A stretch of DNA of 64,000 nucleotides from Massilia sp. Mn16-1_5 (GTDB lineage Bacteria > Pseudomonadota > Gammaproteobacteria > Burkholderiales > Burkholderiaceae_D): contig NZ_PPXQ01000011.1 of the NCBI RefSeq assembly GCF_004798585.1, positions 124,001 through 188,000 on the forward strand, read 5' to 3'. A program made the translations under genes and the position numbers. How positions within the stretch are numbered: position 1 is the first letter of the stretch; the number at the start of each line of letters is the position of its first letter. This document shows, piece after piece, positions 55,319 through 62,530 of the stretch. A model generated the notes under the pieces. It ran no database searches and was not told the DNA's origin. It worked only from the letters and a program-made list of their open reading frames with translations.

Positions 55319-56699
55319 AAAATTCATTCGTAAAATCCTTGGCGTGAAAGACGAGCGCGATCCAACCCAGGCACACATCCTCGGACCGGAAGAACACGGC
55401 ATCGACCCGAAACTCGTGTCGCCGAACGCGATCCGCCTGACCCAAACCCTGCAGGAAGCCGGTTATAAAGCCTTCGTCGTGGGTGGCGCGGTGCGCGACC
55501 TGCTGCTGGGCGTGAAGCCGAAAGACTTCGACATCGCCACCGACGCGACGCCGGAGCAGGTGAAAAAACTGTTCCGCCGCGCCTTCATCATCGGCCGCCG
55601 CTTCCAGATCGTGCACGTGATGTTCGGCCAGGAGCTGCTGGAAGTGACGACCTTCCGCGGCGCCGGCAGCGCCAATGCGCCGAAGGACGAGCATGGCCGC
55701 GTCCTGCGCGACAACAACTTCGGTCCGCAGCACGAGGACGCCGCGCGGCGCGACTTCACCATCAACGCGATGTACTACGATCCGGCCACGCAAACCGTGC
55801 TGGACTACCACGGCGGCATCGCCGACATCCGTGACAAGACCCTGCGCATCATCGGCATGCCGGAAGCGCGCTACCGCGAAGATCCGGTGCGCATGCTGCG
55901 CGTGGTGCGCTTCGCCGCCAAGCTCGGCTTCACGATCGAGCCGACCACGCGCGCACCGATTCCCGTGATGGCGCCGCTGATCGACAACGTGCCGGCCGCG
56001 CGCGTGTTCGACGAGATGCTGAAGCTGCTGCTTTCGGGCCATGCGCTGGCCTGCCTGAAGGAATTGCGCTCGGCCGGCCTGCACCACGGCCTGTTGCCCC
56101 TGCTCGACGTCGTGCTCGAGCAGCCGATCGGCATGAAGTTCGTGACCCTGGCGCTGGAATCGACCGATGCGCGTGTAAAGGCCGGCAAGGGCGTGTCGCC
56201 GGGCTTCCTGTTCGCTTCCCTGCTGTGGCACCAGGTGCTGGAAAAGTGGACGGCGTATCGGGCCGCCGGCGAGTCGCCGATCCCGGCCCTGCACCTGGCC
56301 GCCGACGACGTGCTCGACACCCAGACCGAGAACCTGGCCCTGCAGCGCCGCATCGCCACCGACATGCGCGACATCTGGGCCATGCAGCCGCGCTTCGAGC
56401 GCCGCGCCGGCCGCGCGCCCTACAAATTGCTGGAAAATCCGCGCTTCCGCGCCGGCTACGACTTCCTGCTGCTGCGCTGCGAGTCGGGCGAGCTGGACAA
56501 GGAAATCGGCGAATGGTGGACCGCCTTCTACGATGCCGAAGCCGGCGAGCGCGAGCGCCTGGTGACCCAGGCCAACCGCCCGACCCCGAGCGGAGAAAAG
56601 CGCAAGCGTCCGCCGCGCCGTTCGCGCAACCGCAGTGGCGGCGGCGAAGGCGCGAGCGCCGCCCCGGCCAATTCCGCCGCGGGCGCCGGCGAGGAATGA
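55311..56699 (+). CDS. pcnB: Poly(A) polymerase I
   Basis: A 462-residue class II CCA-adding/poly(A) polymerase family enzyme that adds A-tails to RNAs and so promotes decay. The nucleotidyl-transferase core is AFVVGGAVRDLLLG and KDFDIATDATPEQVKKLF, then RRDFTINAMYYD and the RNA-binding PVRMLRVVRFAAKLGF. The C-terminal tail is very basic and then Gly/Ala-rich (GEKRKRPPRRSRNRS). Start ATG at 55311. Part of the coupled run hda-HAD-pcnB-folK. Confidence 0.93.
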   Translation: MIKKFIRKILGVKDERDPTQAHILGPEEHGIDPKLVSPNAIRLTQTLQEAGYKAFVVGGAVRDLLLGVKPKDFDIATDATPEQVKKLFRRAFIIGRRFQIVHVMFGQELLEVTTFRGAGSANAPKDEHGRVLRDNNFGPQHEDAARRDFTINAMYYDPATQTVLDYHGGIADIRDKTLRIIGMPEARYREDPVRMLRVVRFAAKLGFTIEPTTRAPIPVMAPLIDNVPAARVFDEMLKLLLSGHALACLKELRSAGLHHGLLPLLDVVLEQPIGMKFVTLALESTDARVKAGKGVSPGFLFASLLWHQVLEKWTAYRAAGESPIPALHLAADDVLDTQTENLALQRRIATDMRDIWAMQPRFERRAGRAPYKLLENPRFRAGYDFLLLRCESGELDKEIGEWWTAFYDAEAGERERLVTQANRPTPSGEKRKRPPRRSRNRSGGGEGASAAPANSAAGAGEE

Positions 56700-57175
56700 T
56701 CGCGCTGATCGGGATCGGCGCCAACCTGGGCGATGCGCGCGGCAACGTTGTCGACGCGCTGGCGCGCCTGGGACGCCAGTCCGGCTGCCGCCTGGTGGCC
56801 GCCTCCAGCCTGTGGCGCACCGCGCCGATCGACTCCTCGGGCGACGACTACATCAACGCCGTGGCCTTGCTCGATACCGACCTCGACGCGCACGTGCTGC
56901 TGGCAACGTTGCACGCGATCGAAACGGCGCACGGCCGCGAACGCCCCTACCGCAACGCCCCGCGCACGCTCGACCTGGATTTGCTGCTGTACGGCGACGA
57001 GATCATCCACACCCCGGCCCTGACGGTGCCGCACCCGCGCATGCACGAGCGCGCCTTCGTGCTGGCGCCGCTGCTGGAAATCGCGCCCGACACGGTGATT
57101 CCGGGCCGCGGCCGCGCCGCCGACTTGTTGCCGCTGGTCGCCGACCAGGCCATCGAGCGCCTTTACCAGGATTAA
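56696..57175 (+). CDS. folK: 2-amino-4-hydroxy-6-hydroxymethyldihydropteridine pyrophosphokinase
   Basis: A 159-residue folate-pathway enzyme that pyrophosphorylates the pterin. Motifs: IGIGANLGDARGNV, SSLWRTAPID, YRNAPRTLDLDLLLYGD and VPHPRMHERAFVLAPLLEI. The start (ATG 56696) overlaps the pcnB stop. The gene order pcnB-folK-panB is common in Burkholderiales. Confidence 0.95.
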   Translation: MIALIGIGANLGDARGNVVDALARLGRQSGCRLVAASSLWRTAPIDSSGDDYINAVALLDTDLDAHVLLATLHAIETAHGRERPYRNAPRTLDLDLLLYGDEIIHTPALTVPHPRMHERAFVLAPLLEIAPDTVIPGRGRAADLLPLVADQAIERLYQD

Positions 57176-57176
57176 T

Positions 57177-57524
57177 ATGCAGATCCCCGTTTTCTTCCAG
57201 ACCGCGGGCCTGCTCGTGCTGTCGAACATCTTCATGACCTTCGCCTGGTACGGGCACCTGAAAAGCCTGAACAACCGCGCCTGGTATATCGCCGCCCTGA
57301 TCAGCTGGGGCATCGCCCTGTTCGAATACCTGCTGCAGGTACCGGCCAACCGCATCGGCGCCACCCAGTACAGCCTGGCGCAGCTGAAGATCATGCAGGA
57401 GGCGATCACGCTCACCGTGTTCGTGCCCTTCGCCATGTTTTATATGAACCAGCCCTTCAAGCTCGATTACGTCTGGGCGGCGCTGTGCCTGGTCGGGGCT
57501 GTGTATTTCATCTTCCGCAGCTAA
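57177..57524 (+). CDS. DUF486 membrane protein
   Basis: A 115-residue protein with four hydrophobic segments, in the DMT-like DUF486 family. Typical segments: [31 protein letters not shown], and [38 protein letters not shown]. It starts 2 bases after the folK stop. Function unknown. Confidence 0.85.
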   Translation: MQIPVFFQTAGLLVLSNIFMTFAWYGHLKSLNNRAWYIAALISWGIALFEYLLQVPANRIGATQYSLAQLKIMQEAITLTVFVPFAMFYMNQPFKLDYVWAALCLVGAVYFIFRS

Positions 57525-57603
57525 AAAAATCGGCGCATTCGGCAGGTTTTTTTCCGTCGGATTACACTACGCCGTCGAATTAATTGTTTTCAAAAGGATC
57601 ACC

Positions 57604-58461
57604 ATGAGCGCTTATTTGCAGGGACAGGAAATGACTGGCGGTGCGGCTCCTGCGCCGGTCAAGCCGGTAGCAAAGGCCGTCACGATTCCGGCCTTGCAGG
57701 CGATGCGTGCGGCCGGCAACAAGATCGCCATGCTGACCTGCTACGACGCCAGCTTCGCCTCGCTCATGGACCGCTGCGGCGTCGACATCCTGCTGGTAGG
57801 CGACTCGCTCGGCATGGTCTGCGCCGGCCACAGCTCGACGCTGCCGGTGACCCTGGCCGACATGGTCTACCACACCGCCTCGGTGGCGCGCGGTAACAAG
57901 AACGCCCTGCTGGTCGCCGACCTGCCCTTCGGCAGCTATGCCACCAAGGAAATGGCCTTCGAGAGCTCGGCCGCGCTGATGCGTGCCGGCGCCCAGATGG
58001 TCAAGATCGAAGGCGGCGCCTGGCTGGCCGAGACCGTCTCCTTCCTCGCCGAACGCGGCATCCCCGTGTGCGCCCACATCGGCCTCACCCCGCAGTTCGT
58101 GCACGCGCTGGGCGGCTTCAAGGTGCAGGGCAAGACCGACGAAGGCGCCGAGCGCCTCAAAAACGACGCGCTGGCCCTGCAGGCGGCCGGCGCCGCCATC
58201 GTGCTGCTGGAAGCCGTGCCGGCCGCGCTGGGCAAGCAAACCACCGAACTGCTGCAGGTGCCGACCATCGGCATCGGCGCCGGCCCCGACTGCTCGGGCC
58301 AGGTGCTCGTCATGCACGACATGCTGGGCGTGTTCCCAGGCCACAAGGCGAAGTTCGTGAAGAACTTCATGGAGGGGCAAGCCAGCATCGAAGGCGCCGT
58401 GCGCGCCTATGTGTCCGGCGTGAAGGACGGCAGCTTCCCGGCTCCGGAACACTGTTTCTAA
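57604..58461 (+). CDS. panB: 3-methyl-2-oxobutanoate hydroxymethyltransferase
   Basis: A 285-residue enzyme of pantothenate synthesis that adds a hydroxymethyl group from methylene-THF to 2-oxoisovalerate. Motifs: [57 protein letters not shown] and [23 protein letters not shown]. The N-terminus has about 20 extra residues before the core. Its folate cofactor links it to the neighbouring folK. Confidence 0.95.
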   Translation: MSAYLQGQEMTGGAAPAPVKPVAKAVTIPALQAMRAAGNKIAMLTCYDASFASLMDRCGVDILLVGDSLGMVCAGHSSTLPVTLADMVYHTASVARGNKNALLVADLPFGSYATKEMAFESSAALMRAGAQMVKIEGGAWLAETVSFLAERGIPVCAHIGLTPQFVHALGGFKVQGKTDEGAERLKNDALALQAAGAAIVLLEAVPAALGKQTTELLQVPTIGIGAGPDCSGQVLVMHDMLGVFPGHKAKFVKNFMEGQASIEGAVRAYVSGVKDGSFPAPEHCF

Positions 58462-58471
58462 AAACGAAACA

Positions 58472-58981
58472 ATGGACGCCCCGAACACGCGATTGTTCCT
58501 GGCGCTGTGGCCGGATCCGGCGATCCGGCATGCCTTGCGCGAACGGCGCGACGCCTGGGACTGGCCGCGTGGCGCCAGTCCCGTCCATACGGATAAACTG
58601 CACCTGACCCTGCACTTCCTTGGCGAAGTGCCGAGCGAACGGGTGCCGGAACTGCGGCGCGGCTTTGCGGTGCCGTTCCAGCCATTTACGCTGTCGATCG
58701 GCGTGCCGAAACTCTGGCCGCATGGCGTGGCCGTACTGGAACCGCACGAGCAGCCGGCCGAGCTGATCGAATTGCACGCGAATCTGTCTGCTGCCCTGCT
58801 TGCGCTCGGCCTGCAGCCCGAGGCGCGCAGCTACAAACCGCACGTGACGCTGGCGCGGCGCGCCAACAATGCCGTCGTGCCGCCCGAGGCAGAGCCGCTG
58901 GTCTGGAAGATCGACGGCTTTGCGCTCGTTGAATCGAAGCCGGCGAATGGCGGCGGCTATACGGTGATACAGCAATACTGA
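58472..58981 (+). CDS. thpR: RNA 2',3'-cyclic phosphodiesterase
   Basis: A 169-residue 2H phosphoesterase. The two catalytic motifs are HLTL (about residue 44) and HVTL (about residue 125), as in ThpR/LigT, which opens 2',3'-cyclic phosphates. It starts 10 bases after the panB stop and ends at the toxin-antitoxin module, which is on the other strand. Confidence 0.9.
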   Translation: MDAPNTRLFLALWPDPAIRHALRERRDAWDWPRGASPVHTDKLHLTLHFLGEVPSERVPELRRGFAVPFQPFTLSIGVPKLWPHGVAVLEPHEQPAELIELHANLSAALLALGLQPEARSYKPHVTLARRANNAVVPPEAEPLVWKIDGFALVESKPANGGGYTVIQQY

Positions 58982-58999
58982 ATCGCTTTTAACGCAGCT

Positions 59000-59293
59000 T
59001 CAGTAGTGGTAGCGGCAGGCCACGACATAGATGCCGTTGTCTGCAGGGAGATAAACGAGGCGGTGCTCTTTGGTGATTCGTCGTGACCAGTAGCCGGTCA
59101 AGTCGCCCTTGAGCGGCTCGGGCTTGCCGGTGCCACGAAAGGGATCGCGACGGCACTCCTCCAGAAGCCGGTTGATTTCGTCGACGATCTTCGGATTTTC
59201 TTCTTGCCAGTAGAGATAGTCTTCCCAGGCGTTATCAGTCCACGCAAACGCGAATTGCTTAGCTTCCTTCTTGTTCTGGACCTTCTTGTTCAT
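59000..59293 (-). CDS. yoeB: YoeB-family mRNA interferase toxin
   Basis: A 97-residue toxin with the YoeB core: DNAWEDYLYWQEENPKIVDEINRLL, KPEPLKGDL (catalytic glutamate), SRRITKEHRLVY (arginine) and the C-terminal CRYHY (histidine). It cuts mRNA in the ribosomal A site. The N-terminus is about 13 residues longer than E. coli YoeB (84), with a Lys-rich stretch. The start overlaps the antitoxin gene by 35 bases. Confidence 0.92.
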   Translation of the reverse strand: MNKKVQNKKEAKQFAFAWTDNAWEDYLYWQEENPKIVDEINRLLEECRRDPFRGTGKPEPLKGDLTGYWSRRITKEHRLVYLPADNGIYVVACRYHY

Positions 59294-59543
59294 TACGCAG
59301 TAATTCCCTGATGTGGGCTTTGCCGGCCTTGAGCTGGGCAATGGATTGCATCAGACGGCTTGCGTTTTTCGGCGAGCTCAGAAGGTACATTGTCTCTTCC
59401 ATGCTGTTGAAATCCGCAAGTGACAACATCACCACGTGTTCGCCGTTGACCCGGGTCACAACCGTTGGTGCATGGTCTTTGCATACGTCGTCCATCACCG
59501 TCTTCAAGCTGGCGCGTGCCTCGCTAAAAGTGAGGATGTTCAT
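59259..59543 (-). CDS. yefM: YefM/Phd-family antitoxin
   Basis: A 94-residue antitoxin: MNILTFSEARASLKTVMDDV, HAPTVVTRVNGEHVVMLSLADFNSMEETMYLL, then the toxin-binding C-terminal tail. It neutralises YoeB and represses its own promoter. It is the first gene of the pair, and the 35-base overlap with the toxin couples their translation. Confidence 0.92.
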   Translation of the reverse strand: MNILTFSEARASLKTVMDDVCKDHAPTVVTRVNGEHVVMLSLADFNSMEETMYLLSSPKNASRLMQSIAQLKAGKAHIRELLRNEQEGPEQEGS

Positions 59544-59569
59544 AGGTTTAAATCTCCAAGGAATAGCCA

Positions 59570-59598
59570 ATTGTACGTAATCTTGTACAAGCGGTCAA
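59570..59598 (-). promoter_or_regulatory. Promoter-operator of yefM-yoeB
   Basis: On the minus strand TTGACC (59593-59598) and TACAAT (59570-59575) are exactly 17 bases apart. Palindromic TTGTACAA (59583-59590) and a second TTGTAC (59571-59576) overlap them; TGTACA is the known core of YefM operators, so this is an autorepressed promoter. Confidence 0.85.
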
Positions 59599-59622
59599 AC
59601 CAAGCCGGGACTGATCGCTTTT

Positions 59623-60972
59623 TCACACCAGCAGCATCAGGTGCTCCCGCTCCCACGAACTGATCACGCGGCTGAAGGTCGCGAATTCCAGTTCCTTCAC
59701 TTCGCAGAAGGCCTGCACGAATAAGTCTCCCAGCATGTTCGACAGCGGCGGGCACTGGCGCATCCGCAAAATCGCGTCTTCCAGGTTGCGCGGCAGGTCG
59801 TCGTGGATGTGCTCGGCGCTGTCGGCGGTGGGTTCGGACGGCTCGATTCCTTCGATCATGCCGAGGTAGCCGCAACTGAGCGTGGCCGCCATGGCGAGAT
59901 AGGGATTGACGTCCACGCCCGGCACCCGGTTCTCGACGCGCCGGTTTTCCGGCGACGAGTTCGGCACGCGGATGCCGCAGGTACGGTTGTCGTAGCCCCA
60001 ACGCACGTTGGTCGGCGCCGACTGGAAGCGAGAGAGGCGCCGGTAAGAGTTCACGTGGGGCGCGAACATCAATAATGCCGAGGGCACGTACTTTTCCAGT
60101 CCGCCAATGAAATGGAAAAACAGCGGACTCGGTCCGCCGTCGGACTGCGTGAAAATATTCCGGCCGCTCGCGGTGTCGATGACGCTCTGGTGCACGTGCA
60201 TGGCGCTGCCGGGTTCGGTTTCCATCGGTTTCGCCATGAAGGTGGCGAAGATGCCGTGGCGCAGCGCCGTCTCGCGTACCGCGCGCTTGAACAGGAACAC
60301 GCGGTCGGCCAGCTCCAGCGCGTCGCCATGGGCGAAATTGATTTCCATTTGCCCGGCTCCCGCTTCGTGGATCAGGGTCTCCACGCCCAGGCCGTGGGTC
60401 TTGCAGAAACTTGAGAGCTCGAGAAAGAAGGGATCGAAATCGTTGACGGCGTCGATCGAATAGGACTGGCGGCCGAGTTCGGTCATGCCGCTGCGGCCCA
60501 TGGGCGGCATCAGCGGCACGTTCGGGTCGACATTCCGCGCGACGAGATAGAACTCCATTTCGGGCGCCACCACGGGCTTCCAGCCGCGCGCCGCATACAG
60601 GCCGAGCACGCGGCGCAGGACGGCGCGCGGCGCCAGATCGACCGGGGAACCATCGAAATTCATGCAGTCGTGGATCACCAGCGCGACCGACTCCGAAGCC
60701 CAGGGCACGACGCGCATCGTCGCCGCATCGGGTACGCACACCATGTCGGGATCGGTCGCGCCGACATAGGGCAGATTGTTCGGCTGCTCGCCGTTGACGG
60801 TATTCAGCAAGACGCTTTTCGGCAGGCGCATGTGCTCGCCGTCGAGGAAGAGATCCTTCGGCAGGATCTTGCCGCGCGCGATCCCCGTCATATCGGTGAT
60901 GACGCACTCGACTTCGTGGATGCCGTGCTCGCGCAGGAATTCGCGCATGGCGTCAAGCGTCGCAGCACTCAT
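59623..60972 (-). CDS. puuA: Glutamine synthetase-family ligase, PuuA-like (gamma-glutamylputrescine synthetase)
   Basis: A 449-residue ligase starting at ATG 60970-60972 after GGGAG; an in-frame ATG 9 codons earlier lacks it. GS-fold motifs: VVAPEMEFYLVARN, EAGAGQMEINFAHGDALELAD, KPMETEPGSAMHVHQSV and ENRRVENRVPGVDVNPYLAMAATL. The short N-terminus and sequence style fit the glutamate-putrescine ligases rather than GlnA. The PuuC-like dehydrogenase 1.5 kb away supports putrescine breakdown via gamma-glutamylated intermediates. Confidence 0.85.
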   Translation of the reverse strand: MSAATLDAMREFLREHGIHEVECVITDMTGIARGKILPKDLFLDGEHMRLPKSVLLNTVNGEQPNNLPYVGATDPDMVCVPDAATMRVVPWASESVALVIHDCMNFDGSPVDLAPRAVLRRVLGLYAARGWKPVVAPEMEFYLVARNVDPNVPLMPPMGRSGMTELGRQSYSIDAVNDFDPFFLELSSFCKTHGLGVETLIHEAGAGQMEINFAHGDALELADRVFLFKRAVRETALRHGIFATFMAKPMETEPGSAMHVHQSVIDTASGRNIFTQSDGGPSPLFFHFIGGLEKYVPSALLMFAPHVNSYRRLSRFQSAPTNVRWGYDNRTCGIRVPNSSPENRRVENRVPGVDVNPYLAMAATLSCGYLGMIEGIEPSEPTADSAEHIHDDLPRNLEDAILRMRQCPPLSNMLGDLFVQAFCEVKELEFATFSRVISSWEREHLMLLV

Positions 60973-61256
60973 CTGGGCTCCCGGCTCTGGACCGGTCAAT
61001 GTAGCACGGTGCGGTATTGCGGGCCGTCCGGTGTACTGCTCAAGTAGTGTGAATATTCACATGCAACATTAAAAGACAGGCAGCAAAGCGACTCTAGATG
61101 AAACAATTGGCGAGAATTGCCGAGGTAATTTATTGCGCCACTGTCGGGAAAAACGCACAGTTTTCTCGAAACACGGCAAAACCACGCAATTTATTTCCAC
61201 ATGGAAAATCGTGGTGCTAACATTTGTTTCCCCAAGCCAACTTCGCATCCTGAATC
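60973..61256. other. Divergent regulatory region between puuA and lipoprotein A
   Basis: The 284-base gap contains TGTGAATATTCACA (61048-61061), a perfect 14-base palindrome on the puuA side. Further on, ACCACG (61181-61186) and CGTGGT (61210-61215) form a hairpin with an inner ATTTCC/GGAAAAT stem. No gene or tRNA is visible. Confidence 0.55.
61048..61061. promoter_or_regulatory. Perfect palindrome, likely operator of the putrescine genes
   Basis: TGTGAATATTCACA lies 76 bases upstream of the puuA start. Its half-site TGTGAA/TTCACA recurs in the arsR operator at 1330, but with a different spacing, so a common regulator is not implied. Confidence 0.5.
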
Positions 61257-61757
61257 ATGAAACACTTTTTCCCTCTGATCCTGATCGCCGCTTCCCTGAC
61301 CGCCTGCGGTGGCGGCGGTAGCGACAGCACCGCCGCTGCGGCAAGTGCAACGTCGGCACCGGCCCCAGCTGTGGCGCCGGCAGCCGCGCCAGCACCGGCC
61401 CCGGCACCCGCCCCGACGACCACCCTGGCAACGCGTCCGGCTTCTCCCGGTATCGGCTTCTATGCCGGCTCGGTCAATACCGACAGCTCCGGCAGCACCA
61501 TGGCCATCCAGTTCAACCGCGGCACCAACCTGACCGCCTCGGGCAACCTGAACTCGTTCTGGCTGAACGCGAACGAAGCGGGCGGCACGGTCCTCATCGG
61601 CGGCAGCCAGAACACGGTCGTGTTCCAGCCGACCGCGATCCCAGCCACCGTGACCGTCACCGGTTCGGCCAACACCTTCTACATGCCGGAAGGCTCGCCG
61701 ATCAAGCTCGACGGCGCCGGCGCAGAAATGAGCACGGTCAAGTACTACAAGCCGTAA
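61257..61757 (+). CDS. Small secreted lipoprotein A with beta-repeat domain (DUF3060-like)
   Basis: A 166-residue lipoprotein: signal MKHFFPLILIAASLTAC (cysteine 17), then a Gly/Ser and Ala/Pro-rich linker up to about residue 60, and a beta-rich domain with repeated N-T and G-G turns (SGNLNSFWLN, GGSQNTVVFQP, TGSANTFYMPEG). It ends STVKYYKP, as does its paralogue. The strands resemble the DUF3060 pattern, but I am not sure of the family. Function unknown. Confidence 0.7.
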   Translation: MKHFFPLILIAASLTACGGGGSDSTAAAASATSAPAPAVAPAAAPAPAPAPAPTTTLATRPASPGIGFYAGSVNTDSSGSTMAIQFNRGTNLTASGNLNSFWLNANEAGGTVLIGGSQNTVVFQPTAIPATVTVTGSANTFYMPEGSPIKLDGAGAEMSTVKYYKP

Positions 61758-61783
61758 GCAATAGCCATCTGCTACGACAGAAA

Positions 61784-61815
61784 GCGGGTTTCGCCGACGC
61801 GAACCCGCTTTTTTC
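61784..61815 (+). terminator. Terminator of lipoprotein A
   Basis: AGCGGGTT pairs with AACCCGCT and is followed by TTTTTT. The 37 bases from 61783 to 61819 are identical to those at 62498-62534. Confidence 0.9.
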
Positions 61816-61890
61816 TTATCCACGCTGGATCCAGGTGATGGTCAGCTTCGTGAACTCGGCCGGGAATGTGGTGCCCCCTTTGGAGAAACG
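61816..61890 (-). pseudogene. Remnant of an aldehyde dehydrogenase C-terminus
   Basis: Read on the minus strand, the last 16 or so codons translate FPAEFTKLTITWIQRG and a TAA stop, a clear relative of the C-terminus KYTELKTTWIQVG of the neighbouring dehydrogenase. Upstream of this, no dehydrogenase sequence remains before the next gene. The stop has the same position relative to the terminator as the intact gene at 62531. Confidence 0.75.
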
Positions 61891-62012
61891 TATGCAATAC
61901 GCTGCAATATGCCCCCCGGTCATTGGCGCAGATCATTGAGTAGCAAGAGTGAAGCGGCCGCAATCAGGAGCTTGCTAGGATGAATTTCCCTCAATCAACT
62001 TCATGAACTGTC

Positions 62013-62486
62013 ATGATTAAATCATTTTCCTATGTGCTCGTTGCCGCCCTGCTTACTGCCTGCGGCGGTGGCGGCGGTGGCGCGAGCTCTGGTGCCGCAC
62101 CGGCCGCGACTTCCAATCCGCCGGCACCCGCCGCCGCTGTGCCTGCGACGACATTGGCGACGCCGCCCACGGCTGCGGGGATTCCCGTCTCGACCGCGAG
62201 CATGTCGACCACCGCATCGAGCGGCGACTACCAGCTGAGCTTCAAGGGCGCGACCGATCTCAACGTCGGCGGCAATCTGAACCGCTTCTGGATCGATGCT
62301 GCCCAGGCCGGCGGTACGGTCACCGTTGGCGGCGGCCAGAACACCTTCGTCTTCAAGCCGAGCGCGACGCCGGCCACCGTCACCGTCACCGGTTCGGCGA
62401 ATACCTTTTATTTCCCGGAAGGTTCGAAGATTGCCCTCAGCGGCGCCGGCGCGGCGCAGAGCACCGTCAAGTACTACAAGCCCTGA
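62013..62486 (+). CDS. Small secreted lipoprotein B, paralogue of A
   Basis: A 157-residue lipoprotein: signal MIKSFSYVLVAALLTAC (cysteine 17), a Gly-run, an Ala/Pro-rich linker, and the same beta domain as copy A (GGNLNRFWIDAAQAGGTVTV, GGGQNTFVFKP, TVTVTGSANTFYFPEG), ending in the same STVKYYKP. The close match marks a tandem duplication. It lies between lipoprotein A and the aldehyde dehydrogenase. Confidence 0.7.
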   Translation: MIKSFSYVLVAALLTACGGGGGGASSGAAPAATSNPPAPAAAVPATTLATPPTAAGIPVSTASMSTTASSGDYQLSFKGATDLNVGGNLNRFWIDAAQAGGTVTVGGGQNTFVFKPSATPATVTVTGSANTFYFPEGSKIALSGAGAAQSTVKYYKP

Positions 62487-62498
62487 GCGGGCAGCCAA

Positions 62499-62530
62499 GC
62501 GGGTTTCGCCGACGCGAACCCGCTTTTTTC
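62499..62530 (+). terminator. Terminator of lipoprotein B, shared with the dehydrogenase end
   Basis: AGCGGGTT pairs with AACCCGCT and is followed by TTTTTT. It abuts the stop of the leftward aldehyde dehydrogenase (62531), so it sits in a convergent gap of only 44 bases. Confidence 0.9.

Noticed and set aside
61772..61963. A 63-codon frame near the dehydrogenase remnant.
   Set aside because: It is in a different frame from the recognisable dehydrogenase end and has no ribosome site.
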